Below, in pieces: positions 9,619 through 17,818 of a stretch of DNA of 64,000 nt; position 1 is the first letter of the stretch, and the number at the start of each line of letters is the position of its first letter. Origin of the DNA: Eisenbergiella porci. Lineage in GTDB: Bacteria; Bacillota; Clostridia; Lachnospirales; Lachnospiraceae. The translations under genes were made by a program, and so were the position numbers. The DNA lies in assembly GCF_009696275.1 (NCBI RefSeq), contig NZ_VUMI01000001.1, positions 1 through 64,000 on the forward strand, given 5' to 3'. The notes under the pieces were generated by a model. It was given only the letters and a program-made list of their open reading frames with translations. It was not told the DNA's origin and did no database searches.

Positions 9619-9651
9619 TACTATGGTAACAGTTCAGACTCGTCTGAACTG
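9619..9651 (-). promoter_or_regulatory. Ten-bp-arm palindrome and CATAGTA box upstream of gpr
   Basis: A perfect inverted repeat with arms CAGTTCAGAC and GTCTGAACTG and a two-base centre covers 9630-9651. Next to it, reading toward gpr, is CATAGTA (9619-9625), which fits the CATnnTA form of forespore sigma -10 elements. No good -35 was found 15-18 bp upstream because that region is the palindrome. The repeat may be an operator; it also lies 43 bp upstream of the rpsT promoter. Confidence 0.45.
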
Positions 9652-9693
9652 ATTCGTAATGACTATTTTTTGCAAAAATAAGCAAATTATGTA

Positions 9694-9722
9694 TTGACAT
9701 ATAACAACACGTCAGATAGAAT
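9694..9722 (+). promoter_or_regulatory. Sigma-A promoter of rpsT
   Basis: TTGACA (9694-9699), 17-bp spacer, TAGAAT (9717-9722). This near-consensus promoter suits a highly expressed ribosomal protein gene. It gives a leader of about 90 nt before the TTG start of rpsT. Confidence 0.85.
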
Positions 9723-9818
9723 ATATTCGTATGTTTCCATTAGAACGACCGTGTCCGGGTTTAATGAAACATTTTCATAAAGAATGGAAAATTTCGCTTG
9801 AAAATGGAGGTGAAAATC

Positions 9819-10082
9819 TTGGCTAACATCAAATCTGCTAAGAAGAGAATTCTGGTTAATAAAACCAAAGCTGACAGAAACAAAGCTATCAAATCTGGTG
9901 TAAAGACTTCTGTTAAGAAGGTATACACTGCTATTGAAGCTGGTGATAAGGCAGCTGCTCAGGCAGCTCTTCTTGCTGCTACATCTACAATTGATAAAGC
10001 AGCTACCAAAGGTGTATATCACAAAAATACAGCATCCAGAAAGGTGTCTCGTCTTTCCAAAGCTGTAAACCAGATGGCATAA
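9819..10082 (+). CDS. rpsT: 30S ribosomal protein S20
   Basis: S20 binds 16S rRNA early in small-subunit assembly. The product is 87 residues, Lys/Ala-rich and all helical, starting MANIKSAKKRI as in other bacteria. The start is a TTG at 9819-9821 preceded by GGAGGTGAAAATC; an ATG 15 bases upstream lies inside the Shine-Dalgarno sequence and would add residues not seen in the family. Codon use is strongly restricted (many GCT, AAA and ACT codons), unlike its neighbours, as expected for a highly translated gene. A strong terminator follows at once. Confidence 0.97.
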   Translation: MANIKSAKKRILVNKTKADRNKAIKSGVKTSVKKVYTAIEAGDKAAAQAALLAATSTIDKAATKGVYHKNTASRKVSRLSKAVNQMA

Positions 10083-10112
10083 TTCAGATATACAATAGTT
10101 TATACAAAAAGC

Positions 10113-10148
10113 CCTGTCCTATACCGTCATGTAGGACAGGTTTTTTTT
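10113..10148. terminator. Terminator shared by rpsT and the convergent acetyltransferase gene
   Basis: Stem CCTGTCCTA / TAGGACAGG followed by eight T residues on the plus strand; on the minus strand it is followed by GCTTTTTG, so it can act both ways. The stop codon of the convergent GNAT gene (10127) lies inside this hairpin, so the last few codons of that gene are formed by terminator sequence. Confidence 0.88.
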
Positions 10149-10933
10149 GTGTTTTCCGGCACCTTTCTTCCTGTCAATGCATTTGAAAAGCTGATGGTCT
10201 TAGCATTAAGCTCCACCCAGGCCGGGATAAAGCCGGACTGTACGGCATTTCTCACCGATTTCACATTTGCCCAGGCCACACAGTAGTACGGGACCCTACC
10301 TGCGGCAAGAATTTCAAGCGCCAGCCTGCTTGTCAGGGCTGAAGCAATTCCCTGCCGTCTGTATTCAGGCAATACATCAATTCCTATCTGCCACATCGTA
10401 TCACAATCGGCGGAGCATCCGGCAAGTCCCACCAGCCTGGCACCGTCATATGCGCCGACAGCAAGCACATCCAGTTCCCTGCATCCACTGGTAAGCGCAT
10501 TGCTCCATTCCGGGACATAAAATTGCGTTAAATCCTCCGGCCTCAGCATTTCCATCCGGAAGCCGCATTCACGTTCCTTTAGCCGTTCCACATCAGGAAG
10601 AAAAAATTCCGCCATAAAACAGATACACATACCATCCCTGCGAAACGCATCATTCAATAAATAAATATTAGGGGTGCCAAAACAGTGCCCCGGTTCAAAT
10701 TGTTCCAGATACTTTTCTACAGTTTCTTTTACTGCCGGATTTACGGAAGCGACAATATTGCTGCCGTAAGAAATCAGATTACAGTAGGCAGGCAGTGCCA
10801 GATTTCTTCTTGCCCCCTTATTTCCGGTGGAAATTGTTACTATGTTTTCACTGCGGAAAAAGTCCTCCGGACTGCAATTCGCTTCAAGTGCAGACTGTTC
10901 CGTCGCAATCCGCATAATATCTTTATTCGTCAT
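10127..10933 (-). CDS. GNAT family N-acetyltransferase (C-terminal GNAT domain)
   Basis: The product is about 268 residues when started at the ATG at 10933 (MTNKDIMRIATEQSALE), preceded by GGAGCAGCACA; longer in-frame starts would overlap the upstream gene. The N-terminal half is a GNAT-associated domain and the C-terminal half has the acetyl-CoA binding signature DVLPEYRRQGIASALTSRLA (about 195-215), then WANVKSVRNAVQSGF. The substrate cannot be read from sequence. The tail KTCPT is encoded within the rpsT terminator stem, suggesting that the natural 3' end was reshaped by the junction. It lies 25 bp downstream of another GNAT gene, probably as one transcript. Confidence 0.82.
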   Translation of the reverse strand: MTNKDIMRIATEQSALEANCSPEDFFRSENIVTISTGNKGARRNLALPAYCNLISYGSNIVASVNPAVKETVEKYLEQFEPGHCFGTPNIYLLNDAFRRDGMCICFMAEFFLPDVERLKERECGFRMEMLRPEDLTQFYVPEWSNALTSGCRELDVLAVGAYDGARLVGLAGCSADCDTMWQIGIDVLPEYRRQGIASALTSRLALEILAAGRVPYYCVAWANVKSVRNAVQSGFIPAWVELNAKTISFSNALTGRKVPENTKKTCPT

Positions 10934-10958
10934 TGTGCTGCTCCATTTTATTTTTACT

Positions 10959-11414
10959 TTACCGGTCTCCGCGTTTTTCGGCAAGCATGTAGCCATCATA
11001 TACCATTGCTACATTTTGAGAATCCGGCATGGAAAAACCGCATTTCCTATAAAATTCATAGTTTTCAGGAGTGGTTCTTGCAGACCAGTTCCCGCACGGC
11101 AGCTTCTGCAGACAAAGGGAGATGAGAAAGCTTCCCAGGCCTTTTCTCCTGTATTCCGGCAAAATCATTAAATCCTGAACAGAAGCGACCATTACCTTGT
11201 CAGACACCACTCTTACCATTCCCACCAGTTCTTCTTTATTCCATACGGTAAATCCCCATGCCGAATTGCGAAGGGCCTCCGTGAATTTTTCATTCTGCCG
11301 CTGAGGAAGTTCTTTGCCGCACCAGCCAATTTTTTCATACAGTCCCCGTAGAAGCTCCGGCGCTATACCCTCTATTCCTTCCCGGATCAGCAGTCCTTTA
11401 TAGTATTGATACAT
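10959..11414 (-). CDS. GNAT family N-acetyltransferase
   Basis: A single-domain acetyltransferase of 151 residues. It has the conserved acetyl-CoA loop LPEYRRKGLGSFLISLCLQK (about residues 89-108) preceded by VMVASVQDLMI, and ends with RTTPENYEFYRKCGFSM, the usual last strand/helix of the fold. Such small proteins acetylate amines on antibiotics, polyamines or protein N-termini; nothing here specifies the substrate. It belongs to a run of short minus-strand genes from 10.1 to 12.6 kb. Confidence 0.85.
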   Translation of the reverse strand: MYQYYKGLLIREGIEGIAPELLRGLYEKIGWCGKELPQRQNEKFTEALRNSAWGFTVWNKEELVGMVRVVSDKVMVASVQDLMILPEYRRKGLGSFLISLCLQKLPCGNWSARTTPENYEFYRKCGFSMPDSQNVAMVYDGYMLAEKRGDR

Positions 11415-11441
11415 GGGCTTTTCCTCTTTTATATTTATGCT

Positions 11442-12245
11442 TTATTTCCGGTTCCTTAAAATTGCCATTCCTGCATAGTGAAGCACATTAAAATGTTCAG
11501 GCGTCTCCGCTTCCAGCATCCGTCTGTGTTCTATGTCAAATTCCTCCACCTCTTCCCGGGAAAGCGACGCTCCGATTCCACGGCAGGCACGGATGCGTCC
11601 ATTCCAGCTTTCGCGCGTAAACGGTACCTGAAGATCAAAAACTTCATTTTTTTCCAGCTCAAAATATTCACCATAAGCCTTCGGAACAGCAATGGGATGT
11701 CTGGTTTCTCCGCAACCGGACCAGGAGGGATTATATTTAAGAACCAGTCTTTCACTTTCTCCCGCAATCCGGTCCTCAAAAGGCAGCCATGCCATATATA
11801 AGATCACAAAGCGGCCGGAAGGCTTCAGTATACGGGAAAGCATGGGCGCAAGCATCTCATGGTTGAAATAAAAATAGCATTGGCAGGCAGTAATCACATC
11901 GAAGCTGTTTTCAGGAAAATCCATGTCCTCCGCACCAGTGCTCATAAAACGGATGTCCATATCCGCTTCCGCAGCCAGCCGCTTAGCTGTCTCGATCTGG
12001 TTTTCTGAAATATCGGTTCCGGTAAACTCCGCACCATAAGAATACAGGCAGCGCGGCAGAACTCCTGTCCCTGTTCCGATATCAAGCACCTTCTGACCAT
12101 CCCTGCACAGTCCCTCATCCAGAATCCGCCGGTAAAACTCCTGCGGATAAATATCCCTGTATTTTGCATAATCTGAAGAAGTCTTACCCCAGTCGAAAGC
12201 CTTTCCTCCATCAATCCCCTTATCAATTATCATCCTTTTCCTCAT
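11442..12245 (-). CDS. Class I SAM-dependent methyltransferase
   Basis: A 267-residue methyltransferase with motif I VLDIGTGTGVLPRC (about residues 53-66), motif II FTGTDISENQIE, and the NSFDVITACQCYFYF and LKPSGRFVILYM segments of UbiE/type 11 methyltransferases. The substrate is unknown. Its ATG overlaps the stop of the upstream VOC gene as ATGA, so the two are coupled. The family call is secure; no pathway can be inferred. Confidence 0.88.
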   Translation of the reverse strand: MRKRMIIDKGIDGGKAFDWGKTSSDYAKYRDIYPQEFYRRILDEGLCRDGQKVLDIGTGTGVLPRCLYSYGAEFTGTDISENQIETAKRLAAEADMDIRFMSTGAEDMDFPENSFDVITACQCYFYFNHEMLAPMLSRILKPSGRFVILYMAWLPFEDRIAGESERLVLKYNPSWSGCGETRHPIAVPKAYGEYFELEKNEVFDLQVPFTRESWNGRIRACRGIGASLSREEVEEFDIEHRRMLEAETPEHFNVLHYAGMAILRNRK

Positions 12246-12598
12246 TCTTTCCGATACGGCGCAGTCAGCTCAATATGGTTTCCTTCACTGTCCTCAAATT
12301 CCGAAACCCAGTTCTGTCCAATCTGCTTTAATGGAAATACAATTTTCAGGCCAGACAGCTTATTTTTCAGGATGTCAAGGGAATCCACCTCCAGGCTTGG
12401 CAGACAGTTGCTTCCAAATATGTGCTTTTCTCCTGCTTTTTCATAAGCAAAAAGGCCGAGCCGGAAGCCCTGGATGTCAAAAACACTGTAAAGTTCATCT
12501 TTTTCTGTAACCGGCTGCTCCAGAAAAGCTTCATAAAAACGGATAGCCCTCTCCATATCCCTGACACAAAGGTATAATGATTTCACGGTACAATTCAT
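12242..12598 (-). CDS. VOC superfamily (glyoxalase/bleomycin resistance-like) protein
   Basis: A 118-residue protein with the vicinal-oxygen-chelate fold: YLCVRDMERAIRFYEAFL at the N-terminus and SEFEDSEGNHIELTAP at the C-terminus, the latter holding the usual terminal Glu metal ligand. Members bind a metal and act as lyases, dioxygenases or drug-sequestering proteins. It is the first gene of a VOC-methyltransferase pair. No residues point to a particular substrate. Confidence 0.8.
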   Translation of the reverse strand: MNCTVKSLYLCVRDMERAIRFYEAFLEQPVTEKDELYSVFDIQGFRLGLFAYEKAGEKHIFGSNCLPSLEVDSLDILKNKLSGLKIVFPLKQIGQNWVSEFEDSEGNHIELTAPYRKE

Positions 12599-12635
12599 TG
12601 CTGTCTCTCCTCATTTCTGCCCCTTCTGCTGAAAA

Positions 12636-13550
12636 TCAGCCATGATAACGGCTGACTCTGACACCATGAATATTCATTACCCGAACCCGCTTTGCGTCAG
12701 GCGTCAGCGTATAAAGAATATTATCAATTTCCATCACCGGAACGCTTCCGGTTGATTTCAACTCACAGATATGGCCATTGGACTCTAAAATGCTTTTTAC
12801 CGCATTGATGCACTCCTCGCCATTGGGAAACATTGTTTCCGTTTCTATAAAGATGGTATCCTGTCTTTTTCCTGCCTCTGAACCACTCAGGAATCTGCTC
12901 AGCCCCTTCTCCGGCGTCACTTCGATTCTGCATGCAGTAAGGCTGCGTATAAAAGCGTTTTTAGCGGAAACTTCCTTCAGTACCTCTTCAAATTCCTTTC
13001 TTTCTTCAGGCAAAAATATTTCATCCCATTTACCATCCCGGCAAAGCAGCCAAATCAGGCATACGTCCGCATCGGTAAGGGTATTCTTTAAGACGGCGTT
13101 TTTCAGTAAAGCCTTTTCACTTCTGTAACGATTAAAATCGCTCCGGTATGCATTTTCTTTGATGCCATTCATACGATAATCGCAGTCCGATTCCAGCAGT
13201 GAGGGTATCACATCCATCGTTCCGGCATCTATCAGTGTCTCCAGCTTCTTTTGCCGCATATCAGAACAGACTTTTCCCGGCAGCCCGGCAATGGCATCCA
13301 TCCAGCTCTGCAGCGGGTAATATCCTGACTTATCCTTAAAAATGCTGCCGAAACTCTCTGCTGCCTCCAGATTTTTACCGAGCGCATATTCCCCATTTTT
13401 TTCTTCCAGCTTACCATCTGTAAGCAGTTCAAGGAACCGGGCAGCAACAAGGAAGTGGTTTTTTCGATTCTGCTCCGATCCATGTCCTGCTGCCTCCTCC
13501 CCATTGAAGGAAAGTATAACATACCTGTCTGTTAATAAATTTTTGCTCAT
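12636..13550 (-). CDS. Hypothetical protein, 304 residues, cytoplasmic
   Basis: I do not recognise this family. It has no signal peptide or membrane segment and is rich in charged residues. The N-terminal part (KNHFLVAARFLELLTDGKLE) looks like a helical, winged-helix-like region, and the C-terminal 80 residues (ETMFPNGEECINAVKSILES onwards) look like a mixed alpha/beta domain. The start MSKNLLTDRY is preceded by GAAAGGGGCATACAA. It sits between the VOC/methyltransferase pair and a GNAT remnant, with no obvious functional link. A distant relation to GPP34-like proteins crossed my mind but is not supported by clear motifs. Confidence 0.6.
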   Translation of the reverse strand: MSKNLLTDRYVILSFNGEEAAGHGSEQNRKNHFLVAARFLELLTDGKLEEKNGEYALGKNLEAAESFGSIFKDKSGYYPLQSWMDAIAGLPGKVCSDMRQKKLETLIDAGTMDVIPSLLESDCDYRMNGIKENAYRSDFNRYRSEKALLKNAVLKNTLTDADVCLIWLLCRDGKWDEIFLPEERKEFEEVLKEVSAKNAFIRSLTACRIEVTPEKGLSRFLSGSEAGKRQDTIFIETETMFPNGEECINAVKSILESNGHICELKSTGSVPVMEIDNILYTLTPDAKRVRVMNIHGVRVSRYHG

Positions 13551-13569
13551 TTGTATGCCCCTTTCGAAA

Positions 13570-13733
13570 TTACAGTCTGCATCTCATTGTCTTCTGAACA
13601 TCTGAAAAACCCATTTTCTCATATAGCCTGCTTGCTCCCTCATTGCCTGCAAGACTTGGCCCATGCTCTGGCCTGCTGGAGCAGCATCGTACCGACGCCC
13701 TGATCCTCATTCCTTTTAACCTCCGGCCAGCTG
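13570..13733 (-). pseudogene. Remnant of a GNAT acetyltransferase gene
   Basis: Two out-of-frame pieces encode parts of a GNAT domain. The upstream piece reads WPEVKRNEDQGVGTMLLQQA..AWAK (acetyl-CoA loop), and the downstream piece reads LAGNEGASRLYEKMGFSDVQ to a TAA at 13570-13572. The strand that normally joins them, about 10-15 residues, is missing and the frame changes at the join near 13653-13660. The 5' part of the gene is absent, cut off at the end of the next gene. It cannot make a working enzyme. Confidence 0.75.
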
Positions 13734-13982
13734 CTATTTATGTCTGCGCTTAACGGCAAACATTCCAAGCGCTGCTGTGGCAATTATGCATAAATCGGTT
13801 ACGATATATATGACAGCACTGTTTCCTATTTTACCTGCAATAAAAATACTGGTTGGACCGTCAGCTCCTCCGATAATGCTGACAGCAGTGTTATTTCCCC
13901 ATAAACACATGATGCTTGCGGCAATTCCTGCCACGCTGATAAGTGATAGTATAATCAATCCTGTTTTGAGTCCTTTTTTCAT
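13734..13982 (-). CDS. Small membrane protein with OadB-like GGADGPT motif
   Basis: An 82-residue protein with two predicted membrane helices (about 7-27 and 55-76) joined by a loop containing IIGGADGPTSIFIAGK. That loop is a hallmark of the beta subunit of sodium-pumping decarboxylases (OadB/GcdB), where it lies in the ion-conducting core, but those proteins have about 370-430 residues. Database entries for such short proteins are often named as the beta subunit; there is no alpha or gamma subunit here, so decarboxylation is unlikely. It may be a truncated derivative or a separate small family. AGAAAGGAACAAACC precedes the ATG. Confidence 0.72.
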   Translation of the reverse strand: MKKGLKTGLIILSLISVAGIAASIMCLWGNNTAVSIIGGADGPTSIFIAGKIGNSAVIYIVTDLCIIATAALGMFAVKRRHK

Positions 13983-14002
13983 TGGTTTGTTCCTTTCTGC
14001 TT

Positions 14003-15157
14003 TTATTTGTTGGCCGTAAAACCAATTTTTAATGTACTTCCTTCCAGCACTTCACTTTTACTGCAGGTTATGGGCAGCTTTTGGTTTTCTGAAAATCCGA
14101 GGGTTTCACCCGCATGAAGTGTTACATTTCCGTCAAGTACATAATAAACGATGTCGAGCAGGAAATTGCGAAGTTCTTCCGGCTTTGCGTCCGCTTGCAG
14201 CACCTCCATCTCTTCCTTGCCGAACATCCGCATTCCATAGGTATAGGCGTTCCAGGTCTTTCCCTCCTGATATAGGCCGAAATAAATCCAGTTGAGTACC
14301 GGAAGGCCGCCGTCTGTCAGCATCTGCGCCGCATCCAGGTAAAACTGGGGCTGAAATACGGTACCGCTGGTATATACACCCAGAACGGTTTCCTGTTTAC
14401 AGCAGGCAGCAATAAATTTTACAAGAAGCTTCCCCCTCTCCAGAACCGGCGCCTGATTTCCCAATACAGCTACCAATATCTGCGCTGTATGAGCCTTTGC
14501 AGCTGCCACAGCTCCCGGCCACATATAATTATTTGCAGCATTCGCAACTGCTTCTTCCTCCGGCACCGGAGCTTCAATCAGGCTGACTGCAGCCATCATA
14601 TCACCGACGCATATGACAAAAGAAGTATTATCTGCGTTTTCTTCTCCGTCTTCAGCCTCATTCTCATCCGCATTCCAGTCAATATCCCAGTCAGTTTTCA
14701 GATCTGTTTTCAGTTGTGAAAGGTTCCATTCCGGCTTTGAAAGCAGCACAAATCCCAGAAAGGAGCCTGCCTGGCTGTCATTTCCTTCCTCATCTTCTGC
14801 ACTGTCATGATCCTTTGCCATTTTCCCGGCTTCGTATTTCTGTGCCTGTTCCATCCAGTAGCTGCGTATCATTTCAACCATTGCTATGGCTTTTTCTTTC
14901 GCAGTCGTTTCTTCATAAGGCTCCATTTCACTGAAAACGTGACCACAGTGCTCTGTTTCACCCGGTTCATAGCCGCCGCATACTCCCAGAAGCCATTTAC
15001 CCAGAATACTTTTCTTATACTTAAAAATATAATAATGCAGCTCATGTAGGTCGAACTCACCCGCCAGTTCTATTTTGGCAGGTTCTTTTCCCAGCTCGTC
15101 CGGATGGGCAAGCCATTCTTTCATGCTTTTAAGCGCGGCGTTTTGCTGTTGATTCAT
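14003..15157 (-). CDS. DUF4261 domain-containing protein
   Basis: A 384-residue cytoplasmic protein. The N-terminal 190 residues are variable and highly acidic (a run rich in Asp/Glu at about 115-185). The C-terminal half matches the pattern I associate with DUF4261: FVICVGDMMAAVSLIEAPVP, WPGAVAAAKAHTAQILVAVLG, an AYTYGMRMFGKEEMEVL segment and a final GETLGFSENQKLPITCS. The function of the domain is not established. A second protein with the same C-terminal architecture lies 1.7 kb downstream (16887-17756). GGAGGATATTT precedes the ATG. Confidence 0.7.
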   Translation of the reverse strand: MNQQQNAALKSMKEWLAHPDELGKEPAKIELAGEFDLHELHYYIFKYKKSILGKWLLGVCGGYEPGETEHCGHVFSEMEPYEETTAKEKAIAMVEMIRSYWMEQAQKYEAGKMAKDHDSAEDEEGNDSQAGSFLGFVLLSKPEWNLSQLKTDLKTDWDIDWNADENEAEDGEENADNTSFVICVGDMMAAVSLIEAPVPEEEAVANAANNYMWPGAVAAAKAHTAQILVAVLGNQAPVLERGKLLVKFIAACCKQETVLGVYTSGTVFQPQFYLDAAQMLTDGGLPVLNWIYFGLYQEGKTWNAYTYGMRMFGKEEMEVLQADAKPEELRNFLLDIVYYVLDGNVTLHAGETLGFSENQKLPITCSKSEVLEGSTLKIGFTANK

Positions 15158-15263
15158 AAATATCCTCCGACATAATATCCTGTCTTTTCTATAATTTTCA
15201 TCTGCTGTATTGATATCCTGTATCTTAGCGGTTTAATTGAACAGATTTTTCACAGATATCTTT

Positions 15264-15984
15264 TTAGCGCCACACAGCTCCGTCTATTTTGGGTGACAGT
15301 CCAAGTGTTTTTAAGAGATTACGGTATATGAGAAGTTGTGCAGCATCTGCAGGATGACAGCCGTCATTGCTGCAGCCACAGCCAAATAAAATTTCATCGA
15401 TTTTCTTTCCGGAAAATAATAGATATTCCATGATATAATTATAATTATCTGCCAGGAGAACACCTTCCTTTTCAGCTACATCAATAATTATGTTAGCCAC
15501 GTCCTCCATATGGTACAGACGGTTTACATAAGCTTCATTCATTACAGTTGAAGGGGTCGGTGTAAAAACAACCATCTCTTTTCCCTTCTCCCTGAAAAAA
15601 CGAATCATCCATGAAAGATTATCCCGAAGCTCCTGCATGCCGTTTTCCCTTTTCCTGTCATTTGCCCCGAAAAAAAAGGAATATAATATCGTCCCTATCT
15701 TCGCAGAAAAGCTGTTCAATCCCATTGCGCAATTGTCCGGAAGATGCGCCGCCACAGCCGTTATTTTCCAGTGTACACCCAGGGAATTTATCCTTCAAAT
15801 AGGTTTCAAAACTGCCCCACCAGCTGTTTGGAGCAATCCTTCTCATAAAATTTTCTTCTCCGTCACAAAGAATAACCTTATCCGTTTTCCAGCTTCCAGA
15901 ACTGCCGGCACCAGCCGCCAGGCTGTCACCAATAATATTTATATGCGCTCCCCGCTGCAATAATTGTCTGATTTCTATTCGCAT
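15264..15984 (-). pseudogene. SGNH/GDSL-type esterase gene, split by a frameshift in an eight-base homopolymer
   Basis: The 5' part (15984 down to about 15670) encodes the SGNH hydrolase block I HINIIGDSLAAGAGSS and ends FLFFRGK. The 3' part, in another frame, carries block III GAND and the catalytic Asp/His block CSNDGCHPAD. The break is a run of eight A residues on the plus strand (15670-15677); with seven, the frame would read FLFFGANDRKR and give one protein of about 240 residues. All catalytic blocks are otherwise intact, so this is a recent mutation, a phase-variable tract or a sequencing error. Its start overlaps the stop of the HAD gene (TAATG). Confidence 0.8.
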
Positions 15985-16763
15985 TAAGCCTCCTTTGCTG
16001 CATTCAGGATATGCTGTTCCAGCCAGCCGGCGACTCCGTCCGCATCATTGTCTGCACAGACCTCATCCGCAAGCCTTTTTACGTCATCGATTGCATTTTC
16101 CATGGCCACACCGATACCACATCTCTGCAGCATTTCCATATCATTATAATCATCACCGAAAGCCACAATTTCTTCCGGGGTGATCTGATAATGCGCGGCA
16201 ATTTCCTTCACTGCCCGCATCTTTTCCGCTTTTTTGTTCATTATCATTGCTACTGCATTTTCAGACAGCTGTATATACAAATCCTGTGGAAGAAGCGGTT
16301 CGTAGCGCTTCATGTCCTCCACCGATGTCGCTTCCAGCAATAGTTTATCCGCTTCCCCAGAGGGCAGATCCGTAAAATCCGTAAGTGTATATTCTATGCC
16401 CTCCCAGATATTTCCGGGATCAAAATTCACATACAGCCGGTCCTGCATTTCTACGCAGGCATGGAGTCCGGGATGCGCGTCCAGGAGAATGGAAATGATT
16501 TTTCCCGGATTAGGTATTCCGAACCCGGAAAAGGGTTCATCTCCCAGCTTTACAACAGCGCCATTGTGAAAAATTGCGCCGTCATAATCCGATTCGGAAA
16601 GAAAATCCTTCACCGCCCGGATTGGCCTGGCAGTTGCAATAATGAACAAAAGGCCTTTGTTCCTGCATTCTGTAATTATTTTCCTGGAATATTCGGATAT
16701 GGTTTTATCTGTGCGAAGATAGGTGCCGTCCAAATCCGTTACTATCATTTTAATATTCTTCAT
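15984..16763 (-). CDS. Cof-type HAD-IIB family phosphatase
   Basis: A 259-residue HAD hydrolase with motif I MIVTDLDGTYLRTD, motif II region IIATARP, a C2-type cap, the motif III lysine in the second half and motif IV VAFGDDYNDMEML. Cof-type enzymes dephosphorylate sugar phosphates, nucleotides or flavin precursors; the exact substrate cannot be told. Its stop overlaps the ATG of the broken SGNH hydrolase gene, so the two were once co-translated. Confidence 0.9.
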   Translation of the reverse strand: MKNIKMIVTDLDGTYLRTDKTISEYSRKIITECRNKGLLFIIATARPIRAVKDFLSESDYDGAIFHNGAVVKLGDEPFSGFGIPNPGKIISILLDAHPGLHACVEMQDRLYVNFDPGNIWEGIEYTLTDFTDLPSGEADKLLLEATSVEDMKRYEPLLPQDLYIQLSENAVAMIMNKKAEKMRAVKEIAAHYQITPEEIVAFGDDYNDMEMLQRCGIGVAMENAIDDVKRLADEVCADNDADGVAGWLEQHILNAAKEA

Positions 16764-16886
16764 CGATCCTGCCTCTCACTATTTCCTGCTTTTTCCGGTT
16801 CGATACTGTACAAACCATCCATAATTACAGCATTTTCAATGTTCCAATTCCGTTTCCTGTTTATAAATGCTGCTGACAAGCGCAGG

Positions 16887-17756
16887 TTATCTGTTTCCTC
16901 CTGCAAATTCACCCATATGTATATCCAGGACAACCCGCATGGGACTGATAATGGCATCTTCTTTCCTGCAAACCCATTTTTCGTGATGGATACCCTCCAC
17001 CGTATTCCCGTCTTCAATAACATCTCCATATTCAAACAGGTATGCCGCCAGGTTCCGCATAAAAACAACTACCTGGTTTGGTTCCAGATTTTTACAGTGG
17101 CACTGCAGATCCGGCAGTCCAATGGGTGTCAGCCCCAGTGTGTCAAACAACATCTCATTTGTTCCGGTAATATTAAAAAAACGTACATTCAGGCCGCCGT
17201 CCAGAAAATGAAGCTCCGGGGAATTCCAGGAGGAATGCTCGTAAACCTCTCTCGGCAGCAGGTTCTGGCTGTGCGGCCAATAGATACCGATACAATCCGG
17301 GAACAGTTCAAGAACAGCATCCGCATAATCGGCCAGAATTCCATACTGCTCCAAAACAGGCAGCCCTGCCGCCAGCATGTTGCTTGCCATAATTGAATAA
17401 CGGCATCTTGCAATAAAAGCTTCTTTTTCAGGGCAGCTCCAGAACTGTGCCCGAACTGCTTCATCAAATTGGGCTGTATCAAAGGTATCCGCCCCATAAA
17501 GAATCAGCTGGGATGGAAATTCTCTTTTTCCCTTTTCGTAATAGACCTGGTGCTCCCACAGCACAAAGGATTTCAGTTCGGATGGCTTCTGCGGCATATT
17601 CTGTTCTTCAGCCAGTTCAGTTACCTTTCCGAATTTTTCAGCCAGTTTTGCACAAACAGCCTCCGCCGTCGGCATGATAACCGGATTTTCAAACAACGGG
17701 ATAAAAAAATAAACAGAGGACCATCTATCCGTAAAACCATTTTCCTTTTTTTCCAT
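16887..17756 (-). CDS. Second DUF4261-like protein
   Basis: A 289-residue soluble protein. Its C-terminal half follows the same order as the larger DUF4261 protein at 14003-15157: ARCRYSIMASNMLAAGLPVL, IGIYWPHSQNLLPREVY, LDTLGLTPIGLPDLQ-like text (here FDTLGLTPIGLPDLQCH), and a final GDVIEDGNTVEGI. The N-terminal third is a different alpha/beta region. Function is unknown. The two relatives flank an SGNH hydrolase and a HAD phosphatase, which may reflect a duplication. Confidence 0.62.
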   Translation of the reverse strand: MEKKENGFTDRWSSVYFFIPLFENPVIMPTAEAVCAKLAEKFGKVTELAEEQNMPQKPSELKSFVLWEHQVYYEKGKREFPSQLILYGADTFDTAQFDEAVRAQFWSCPEKEAFIARCRYSIMASNMLAAGLPVLEQYGILADYADAVLELFPDCIGIYWPHSQNLLPREVYEHSSWNSPELHFLDGGLNVRFFNITGTNEMLFDTLGLTPIGLPDLQCHCKNLEPNQVVVFMRNLAAYLFEYGDVIEDGNTVEGIHHEKWVCRKEDAIISPMRVVLDIHMGEFAGGNR

Positions 17757-17818
17757 TTTGCTCCTATCCGCACACCGAAGGTGCGCCTGCTATTCAGGGA
17801 AATTGAATATATTCTTCT

